Source of the DNA: Ignavibacteriales bacterium
Lineage (GTDB): Bacteria > Bacteroidota > Ignavibacteria > Ignavibacteriales > SURF-24
NCBI GenBank assembly: GCA_026390815.1
Contig: JAPLFH010000031.1
Span: 1-61,154 of the forward strand
Direction of reading: 5' to 3'
DNA length: 61,154 nt
A program made the position numbers and the translations under genes. Below the pieces are notes generated by a model that searched no databases, was not told the origin of the DNA, and saw only the letters and a program-made list of their open reading frames with translations. Of this stretch, positions 56,101-61,154 are shown one piece after another; the stretch's first letter is position 1, and each line of letters begins with the position of its first letter.

Positions 56101-57724
56101 AACCGGATCGGCTGGATTAAAAGTAGCTTACTGCACTTCTACAAGCAGTACAGTTGCCTTTACGGTAAATATTCCATCGGCAGGAAACTGGTATGTGTGG
56201 GGCAGATTCTTTTGGGAAACAGCTACTACAACAGGACCAAATTCTTTCTTTATAAGTGTTGATAATGGCACTAAACTAAAATTTGGGAATAATGATGTTA
56301 ATCTTAACAAATGGTATTGGGGCGGCGATGGATCAACAAGTACAGGAACACCAAAAATTTTATCTCTTGGTAATTTAACTGTAGGACAACACACAATTAC
56401 AGTTTTTGGAGATGAAGTTGGAGCGACAAATATGCTTGATGAAATATTGCTTTCAACAAACCCAAATTCACATCCAACTGATGATAAAATTACACTAACC
56501 GCTGAGAACGGTACATTAACAAATGGTGCGGCTTTAAAGACTCAAACCGGTTCTCTGGGAACTAAGGTTGCATATTGTGCCGCAACAACCAGCAGTATAA
56601 GCTTTGATGTTAGATTTTTACAAACTGCAAATTATTATGTTTGGGGAAGATTTTATTTTGCTGGAACTGGTACAGATCCAAACTGTTTTTATTTAAGTAT
56701 TGATGGTGGTATCAAACGCCTATTTGGTAATAACAAAGATAATTTTAACAAATGGCATTGGGGCGGTAATGGGAATGTTGAGACAGGTCCATTAACAGCT
56801 ATTTCAATTGGTAATTTTGGAGCTGGTTCTCACACTGTTACAATATCAGGATTCGAGTTTGGACCGAATGTTATGGTGGATATGGTTTTAGTTACCTCAG
56901 ATCCAAACTACATTCCAACTGATGCTGATTTTATTGGGAATACAATTGCTACTCCTAATGGTGATACATTTTTACTTACTGCAGAAACCGGTACTTTAGC
57001 TAATGGCTCAGCCTTAAAAACTCAGATCGGTTCAATTGGTACTAAGGTTGCATATTGTACATCAACAACCAGCACAATTAGTTTTAATGTTAAATTCCTT
57101 CAGCTTGCAAATTATTATGTTTGGGGGCGGTTTTATTTTGCAGGAACTGGAACGGATCCAAATAGTTTTTATTTTAGCGTTGATGGTGGATTCAAACGCA
57201 AATTCGGAAACAACAAAGACAATTATAACAAATGGCATTGGGGTGGAAACGGAAACGTAGAAACTGGTCCTATAACTTCTCTTGCAATTGGTTCATTTGG
57301 TGCAGGGCAGCATACAATAACAGTATCCGGCTTGGAGTTTGGACCAAATGTTATGGTTGATATGGTCTTAATTACCACAGACCCGGATTATGTTCCAACG
57401 GATGCAGGCATTGCATTATTAAAAAGAGGAAACGAACAAAATGAGATAACAGAAATTCCGACTGAATTTGAATTGAGTCAGAATTATCCTAATCCATTTA
57501 ATCCAACTACAAAAATTAAATATGCCATTCCATATGATTCGCATTTAACATTAAAAGTTTTTGATATCCTCGGAAGAGAAGTAGCAACTTTAGTTAATGA
57601 AAAAAAGGTGGCTGGCTTTTATGAAGCAAACTTTGATGCCAGTAAGCTATCAAGTGGAATTTATATTTACCAGATTAAAACGAACGATATGGTAGTTAGC
57701 AAAAAAATGATGTTGGTTAAGTAA
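53183..57724 (+). CDS. T9SS-secreted GH123/DUF4091-like glycosidase
   Basis: A 1513-aa secreted protein. The start at 53183 is set by AAGGAG 7 bases upstream and a signal peptide ending ...FTKAFSQ. Regions: N-terminal beta domain (about 25-230); GH123/DUF4091-like beta and TIM-barrel part (about 340-840; the YGIDEAVGD motif near 640 would hold the catalytic Asp-Glu pair; EGFREAVDDIRYVSTLQ); Ig-like Big_5 domain (about 850-945); three carbohydrate-binding-like repeats of about 150 aa (about 952-1102, 1103-1249, 1259-1409; the last two very similar); and a type A T9SS sorting domain (about 1428-1513; NYPNPFNPTTKI, LGREVATLVNE, SSGIYIYQI). GH123 enzymes cleave beta-N-acetylgalactosaminides; the substrate here is inference. 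Confidence 0.85.
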   Translation: MFRVTLKGSLKMALLVTLLFTKAFSQNFVYTQNFETINPFKFWTSNATYTINFFGPSSDRFVDGTKSLKMDITINGNGTNDCYYYWTLPVSVNLHGKMDFSVYLWMDSPTAQLVKLGYDYDFPPTGLTRIPGAPAVTQFNTWFNQKISLSDDIIYHADYFAHNKIYGSTYDDFGRQLGFIPLMIKAKGSHRLVFYIDKLELKGTVLDQTTFPLQYTAWWAAFQTKLLGIVTLKHTERLALPPIPNITGLTLTSKGQAYYNSLQKANTDINNLFGMMDGKPYFAPTVMDSLEELIGLWPSWVQLLNVEINNQAAKLVPFSINPTQYNRLTGTNIPGDIISNPKFTARVCASEYEPFSLFLQARAAVNNIKVQWTSLTGSGGTIPASALDAFIAKVWYQNGYDINGRTGKWLTQELLIKNDALILVDETAKTNSLLVQRTDGTTYYINISGTSTSIPTNVKIKDAAVLQPFSLTADRNKQLWFTLHVPANTAPGKYTGNITITADVIGTVTTIPVEIEVLSFKLNPSRLSYSLYYHGYVDDANWQKDPFTSFAKSSNQYKIEMTDMKEHGVLYPTTYQSLNNIGADLTIRNQVGLPKDRLFVTGFETGNPSTTAALTTLKNSVTSWKNKIAQYGYSNLYVYGIDEAVGDVLLSERPAWQAVHDAGAKVFAAGYYKHYDVVGDLLDCANIQPDPRKEQADLYHSSGKKIYDYHNPMAGVEDPEVYRRNYGFLLWKNNYDGVMNYAYQRNYGHIWNDFDPEPTQPHPYRDHVYSYPISDGVISTVQWEGFREAVDDIRYVSTLQDKIDSLKNLGRDVSSFQQFANSIDPTQDLNSTRYAIIDKINLLLGSGGITDNIPPAIVSVVALTPNNVTIKFSEKVRTTEVPVLSNYTINNGITVTNALLNSARDEVTLTTSSLTANKTYALIVSNIKDDAGNVISANSTNFQFQQQQQATAKDITLLAEKGIPANGTTLKYKTGSAGLKVAYCTSTSSTVAFTVNIPSAGNWYVWGRFFWETATTTGPNSFFISVDNGTKLKFGNNDVNLNKWYWGGDGSTSTGTPKILSLGNLTVGQHTITVFGDEVGATNMLDEILLSTNPNSHPTDDKITLTAENGTLTNGAALKTQTGSLGTKVAYCAATTSSISFDVRFLQTANYYVWGRFYFAGTGTDPNCFYLSIDGGIKRLFGNNKDNFNKWHWGGNGNVETGPLTAISIGNFGAGSHTVTISGFEFGPNVMVDMVLVTSDPNYIPTDADFIGNTIATPNGDTFLLTAETGTLANGSALKTQIGSIGTKVAYCTSTTSTISFNVKFLQLANYYVWGRFYFAGTGTDPNSFYFSVDGGFKRKFGNNKDNYNKWHWGGNGNVETGPITSLAIGSFGAGQHTITVSGLEFGPNVMVDMVLITTDPDYVPTDAGIALLKRGNEQNEITEIPTEFELSQNYPNPFNPTTKIKYAIPYDSHLTLKVFDILGREVATLVNEKKVAGFYEANFDASKLSSGIYIYQIKTNDMVVSKKMMLVK

Positions 57725-57794
57725 TCCCATCCTCAGTTCTCCCTTTGAAAAATGGGAGAACCACGTTGGGAATAGATTTTTCACTCCCTCAACT

Positions 57795-57840
57795 TGTTCC
57801 GGTAAAGCAGATTTACTGCCGAGCCGGAACATTTTATTTT
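57795..57840 (+). terminator. Terminator of the T9SS glycosidase gene
   Basis: TGTTCCGG (57795-57802) and CCGGAACA (57824-57831) enclose a smaller GCAG/CTGC hairpin and are followed by TTTTATTTT. A second inverted repeat, GTTCTCCC/GGGAGAAC (57736-57761), lies just before it without a T run. Confidence 0.8.
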
Positions 57841-57980
57841 AAAACAAATCGAACAGAGATTTTCTGCAATCAAAACTTTTCAAAAAAACATTTCAATTTT
57901 CGCTTGCTCTTCTTACATCTAAAAATTATCTTATTGCAGATTATAATTGCAGTAATTCAATTTGATAAATTAGAGGGCAT

Positions 57981-59486
57981 ATGAAAATAAAACTTCCGCA
58001 TTCAACTACAAACTGGATTTCTCTAATTGGCGCAACCATTGCGTTAATTTGTTTCTTTATGATCGTCTTTCTTTTTGCCATTACAACTTTTTTAGAAAGA
58101 GGTAGTTCATACCTTGGACTTGTAATATACATCGTACTCCCGGCGTTTTTAATAGTTGGTTTAATTTTAATTCCAATAGGAATGTTCCTTAAGGTAAGAC
58201 GGGAAAAAAAGCAAAAACGAGTTGAAGAAACACGCTGGCCTGAAATTAACTTAAATATTGCCAGCCATAGAAATGCTTTTATAATATTTGCCATTGGCAC
58301 TTTTATATTTTTATTCCTTTCTGCTGTTGGCAGCTATGAAGCATTTATTTATACAGAATCGGTTCCCTTTTGCGGTAAGACCTGCCATAAAGTTATGCTT
58401 CCGGAATACACGGCTTATCAATCATCTCCGCATGCACGCGTTGCCTGCGTTGATTGTCATGTTGGCTCTGGTGCTGATTGGTATGTAAAATCCAAAATGT
58501 CTGGGCTTTACCAGGTTTATGCCGTTACGTTAGGCGATTATCCAAAACCAATTCCAACTCCCATTTCTAACTTGCGACCTGCAAGGGAAACCTGCCAGGA
58601 ATGCCACTGGCCCGAGAAATTTTATGATAGAAAATTGAGATTAGAAAAGCATTATCTGTCTGATGAAAAAAATTCTGAATGGGATATTAATCTTGCAGTA
58701 AAAATTGGCGGAAGCCATAGCGCGCAAGGTTTGCAGGAAGGAATTCACTGGCACATTAATAAGGATGTTGTAATTGAATATAAAGCGTTGGATAAGCAAA
58801 GACAAAAAATTCCGTGGGTAAAGTTTACAAATCTGAAAAGTGGAAAGACGATGATTTTCCAGGATCAAAATCAGTTATTGAAAAAGGAACAGCTTGATAC
58901 TTTGGAAACGCGTGTTATGGATTGCATCGATTGCCACAATCGACCATCGCATAATTACAAACCGCCGGCATTTTTTGTAAACAACGCACTTACTGCCGGA
59001 ACTATTCCTAAAGAATTTCCGATGATAAAATCTCTTGCAATGGATTTATGTGGAAAAGATTATTCAACTACTGATACGGCTATGAAAGCAATTAAAGATG
59101 GCATCAATTCTTTTTACAAGGAAAAATATCCACAGATTTTTGCAGAAAAAACTTACCTGGTTAAAAGAGCTATAAACGGTTTACAGATGGAATTTAAACG
59201 GAACATCTTTCCAGAAATGAAAGTGAAGTGGAGCGCATATCCAAACAATATTGGACATATAGAATTTATCGGCTGCTTTAGGTGCCATAATGATAATCAT
59301 AAAAGCGATGAAGGAAAGTTGATCTCTAAAGATTGCAACTTATGCCATATAATAAGTGCGCAAGGTTCACCGGATAGTTTGCAGGTTACTTCCTTTGGTA
59401 GCTCGCTTACGTTTCGTCATCCAAATGGAGATGAAAGCTGGAAAGAAGCGCTTTGCGTTGATTGCCATACAGGACTTAATCCGTAA
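57981..59486 (+). CDS. Seven-heme NapC/NirT-type cytochrome c
   Basis: A 501-aa membrane-bound multiheme cytochrome. Three N-terminal membrane helices (about 12-38, 46-72, 95-120) are followed by the periplasmic part. Heme sites: CGKTCH (a CX3CH form) then CVDCH, CQECH, CIDCH, CFRCH, CNLCH and CVDCH, seven in all. The stretch MLPEYTAYQSSPHARVACVD and the tail NLRPARETCQECHWP are typical of NapC-like proteins from metal-reducing and anaerobic bacteria. By family it takes electrons from quinol to periplasmic acceptors. No terminal reductase gene is adjacent, so its partner must be elsewhere. GAGGG precedes the ATG. Confidence 0.9.
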   Translation: MKIKLPHSTTNWISLIGATIALICFFMIVFLFAITTFLERGSSYLGLVIYIVLPAFLIVGLILIPIGMFLKVRREKKQKRVEETRWPEINLNIASHRNAFIIFAIGTFIFLFLSAVGSYEAFIYTESVPFCGKTCHKVMLPEYTAYQSSPHARVACVDCHVGSGADWYVKSKMSGLYQVYAVTLGDYPKPIPTPISNLRPARETCQECHWPEKFYDRKLRLEKHYLSDEKNSEWDINLAVKIGGSHSAQGLQEGIHWHINKDVVIEYKALDKQRQKIPWVKFTNLKSGKTMIFQDQNQLLKKEQLDTLETRVMDCIDCHNRPSHNYKPPAFFVNNALTAGTIPKEFPMIKSLAMDLCGKDYSTTDTAMKAIKDGINSFYKEKYPQIFAEKTYLVKRAINGLQMEFKRNIFPEMKVKWSAYPNNIGHIEFIGCFRCHNDNHKSDEGKLISKDCNLCHIISAQGSPDSLQVTSFGSSLTFRHPNGDESWKEALCVDCHTGLNP

Positions 59487-59507
59487 TTGCGGATTTGAGA
59501 ATGCGGG

Positions 59508-59556
59508 TTGCGGATTGAAAGGAAATATTTTTTATACTACAATCCGCAATCTTTTT
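59508..59556 (+). terminator. Terminator of the cytochrome gene
   Basis: TTGCGGATTG (59508-59517) pairs perfectly with CAATCCGCAA (59540-59549), followed by TCTTTTT. An extra copy of ATTGCGGATT stands just upstream at 59487-59496. Confidence 0.8.
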
Positions 59557-59683
59557 CCCCTGATGTTAATGACCATCCTTGACAGAATTGTTCATACCGC
59601 TAGCAGGATTATTTTTACAAAATTAGTGGATTGAATTTTCGGTCCGCTTTTATAATACTTTGAACATCAAATAAAGTTTTCTC

Positions 59684-59705
59684 TGGCAAGGTTTGGACCT
59701 TGCCA
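59684..59705. repeat. Perfect 9-bp palindromic hairpin
   Basis: TGGCAAGGT/ACCTTGCCA with loop TTGG lies between the convergent cytochrome and the 300-aa secreted-protein gene. No T run follows on either strand, so it fits a REP-like unit better than a terminator. Confidence 0.5.
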
Positions 59706-59757
59706 ACCGAAGAAATTATTATAAAAGTAATTAAGGTGGTTTTTTTCCTTCCTATCA

Positions 59758-60660
59758 TTATTTAAAAATTATTTTATGCTTACTCTTGTTAAATTCATTA
59801 TTCTCTTCGATCATCTTTTTTATACTCGGTTGCAGTTTTTCCTTGTATTCATTAGAGTTATATAAACTTTTATTTCTATTAAACAGAGTTGAGGCATAAT
59901 TAAAAACAATTGATGAACTCGGGTATTTATCTAAAAACTTATCAATTAATATTTTAGGTATTTCATAGTTTATTAATCTATATTCTTCAACAATATTATT
60001 ATATATACACATCTCATAATTACTATTAGGAAATTTTTCAACAAGTAAAATTAATTCATCAACCCATTTTGAAATAGAATTATTATCTTTTTTAATTTTA
60101 TCATATTTCAAGATAATATTATTTAGTTTTTCCAATACAATTTTATCATCTTTTACCGTTGGTTCATTTATAATAAATTCTTTAGTGTTAGAGTAAAATT
60201 CTTCCTTTTTACTTTTATTAAAAGCATCTAAATAATAATGTGAATATTTTAATTTTACTTGATATTTACCAGGAAGGAAAGTATTGAAAACATTTCTACA
60301 TAGATAGTATTTAACTTTACTTTCATTACCATATTCTCTTGATAAAGATGTTGAGTAAGTTATACTTTTACCAGGTAATAATTTATATTTAATATCATGC
60401 CTTGAATCAACAGTCCAGTACCAAGTACGTTTTAATTGCTTCCCATATGAATCAGTAACAATAATATCAGTAAAAGACTCGAAATCAGCATCTATTTCAA
60501 CTTCTTTTAGATCAATATTTTGAAGCGTTACTAAAATTTCAACTGGTTCATATCTCAGGTATTCTTTTTTATCCAAGCCGATTTTTAAGGAAAAATCAGC
60601 ACATAAAGAAATATTGGTATAAAAAAGAAGAGAAAATAAAATGACTAAAATATTTTTCAT
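59758..60660 (-). CDS. Secreted protein of unknown function
   Basis: A 300-aa exported protein. Start ATG 60660 begins a signal peptide (MKNILVILFSLLFYT, cut near SLCA); GGAAAG lies upstream, while a longer frame to 60693 lacks one. Residues about 18-150 form an Ig-like or BsuPI-like beta domain (LDKKEYLRYEPVEILVTLQN, LPGKYQVKLKYSHYY), a fold used by protease-inhibitor and adhesion proteins. Residues about 165-300 are Lys- and Asn-rich helices with a TPR-like feel (LILLVEKFPNSNYEMCIYNN). Base composition is even more AT-rich than the neighbours. No family assignment is offered. Confidence 0.6.
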   Translation of the reverse strand: MKNILVILFSLLFYTNISLCADFSLKIGLDKKEYLRYEPVEILVTLQNIDLKEVEIDADFESFTDIIVTDSYGKQLKRTWYWTVDSRHDIKYKLLPGKSITYSTSLSREYGNESKVKYYLCRNVFNTFLPGKYQVKLKYSHYYLDAFNKSKKEEFYSNTKEFIINEPTVKDDKIVLEKLNNIILKYDKIKKDNNSISKWVDELILLVEKFPNSNYEMCIYNNIVEEYRLINYEIPKILIDKFLDKYPSSSIVFNYASTLFNRNKSLYNSNEYKEKLQPSIKKMIEENNEFNKSKHKIIFK

Positions 60661-60796
60661 AATTCTTTCCGCTATAATGTTAGTAGAATTCAATATGAAT
60701 TATAAATTTCCCGAATGTAATGTCCAAAAAGTATCCCGATCTATATTTTCCCAAGATTAGATAAGCTAAAGTTCAGTAGTTAACATTAATGAAAAA

Positions 60797-61024
60797 TTAT
60801 TTGATCAGAATAAACTTTTTTGTTTGAATAAAATCTCCCGCCATTAATTGATAAAAATAAACTCCACTTAGTAGTGTCGAGGTTACCCCGACACTACGAG
60901 GAAATTCTATTTTATAAATTCCTGCTTGCTTTTCTTCATTAACAAGAGTTGCTACTTCATTTCCTAAAATATCAAAAACTTTTAATGTTACTTTACTCGT
61001 AATTCCTAATTCGTAATTAATAAC
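60797..61024 (-). pseudogene. 5'-truncated T9SS sorting-domain remnant
   Basis: A 75-codon open frame with no start codon, beginning right after a TGA at 61025-61027, encodes the end of a T9SS type A sorting domain: VTLKVFDILGNEVATLVNEE, then KQAGIYKIEF, LLSGVYFYQL and the terminal KKFILIK. The NYPNPFNP part and everything before it are missing, so the main body of the secreted protein has been lost. The first codons (NYELGITS) come from an AATTACG-type repeat. The break lies about 60 bp from the transposase start, which points to insertion-linked truncation. Confidence 0.8.
60871..60897. repeat. 27-bp palindrome inserted in frame
   Basis: GTAGTGTCGAGG (60871-60882) and CCCCGACACTAC (60886-60897) are 12-bp arms with one mismatch and a 3-base centre. 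On the minus strand it adds about nine codons (RSVGVTSTL) just before LSGVYFY, where sorting domains normally continue directly, and it keeps the frame open. Confidence 0.7.
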
Positions 61025-61027
61025 TCA

Positions 61028-61154
61028 CCTTACGCAAAGAGAAAGAAAGGTATTAAATTTCTGGTGACAAAAATCAGAGGTATGCGATGAAAAAAGAACT
61101 CTTAGAACTGTACACAGATTATTTAATGAGTTCATTTTCTTATACGACAGCCAC
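61028..61154 (+). mobile_element. Left end of an insertion sequence, cut by the window
   Basis: The sequence from about 61028 changes character and leads into a transposase start at 61087. The exact terminus is not visible because the right end lies outside the window; no target duplication can be checked. Confidence 0.45.
61087..61154 (+). CDS. Transposase N-terminus (partial)
   Basis: The first 22 codons of a gene running off the window: MKKELLELYTDYLMSSFSY and then TTA. The opening strongly recalls IS701/IS4-group DDE transposases of this lineage, which start with a KELLxLYxDYLxSSFxxTTAT pattern. AGAGG with an 8-base gap precedes the ATG. The family name rests on this short stretch and on memory. 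Confidence 0.6.
   Translation, partial: MKKELLELYTDYLMSSFSYTTA

Overview
The window reads as a chromosomal segment from an AT-rich, flagellated member of the Bacteroidota/Chlorobiota side of the FCB group, most likely Ignavibacteriota (Ignavibacteria). The grounds are a type IX secretion (T9SS) sorting domain with the NYPNPFNPTTKI signature typical of that lineage, a FISUMP lipoprotein, Bacteroidetes-style promoters (TTG or TTTG, then TAnnTTTG), many secreted glycoside hydrolases, and a real flagellar locus, which most Bacteroidetes lack. No rRNA, tRNA or CRISPR array was seen. Protein names come from motif recognition only; no database was searched.

Layout. 1-4880: a cloverleaf-like palindromic repeat, a FISUMP lipoprotein, a long imperfect inverted repeat, a GH15-like glycosidase and a lipoprotein esterase. 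5094-10342 (minus strand): a flagellar filament block, fliS-fliD-chaperone-flgM, then two paralogous flagellin genes. Each flagellin gene has its own sigma-28-like promoter, a 5' leader hairpin with GGA in the loop, a strong Shine-Dalgarno site and a perfect hairpin terminator. 10404-26201 (minus): three glycosyltransferase genes, two of them giant multidomain fusions (1732 and 2290 aa), plus a TPR/coiled-coil membrane protein. Their position behind the flagellins suggests a flagellin or surface glycosylation island. 26312-36381 (minus): a tight operon of three PAS-rich histidine kinases, about 16 PAS domains in all, with a single receiver domain.

36622-47506: mixed housekeeping and secreted genes (GNAT acetyltransferase, PHP phosphoesterase, outer-membrane-like protein, beta-propeller lipoprotein, DUF116 protein, ICMT-like methyltransferase, GH1 glucosidase, SMUG2-like DNA glycosylase, M28 peptidase). 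At about 38.82 kb a scar joins the 3'-truncated remains of two convergent genes. 47672-52804 (minus): a two-gene unit of a lipoprotein and a half-complete ferredoxin, a two-repeat carbohydrate-binding-like protein, a small helical-repeat secreted protein and an OmpR-type two-component pair. 53183-59556 (plus): a large T9SS-secreted GH123/DUF4091-like protein and a seven-heme NapC-type cytochrome. 59684-61154: a secreted protein of unknown function, a 5'-truncated T9SS sorting-domain remnant carrying an in-frame palindrome, and the first 68 bases of a transposase gene cut by the window edge.

The likeliest functional unit is flagellin plus glycosylation. sigma-28 and FlgM would time flagellin transcription, the leader hairpins suggest a CsrA-type translational switch, FliS and FliD handle export and capping, and the giant enzymes could build and attach an unusual glycan that may be radical-SAM-modified and pyruvylated. 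Short palindromic repeats recur between genes and, in two places, inside coding sequence.
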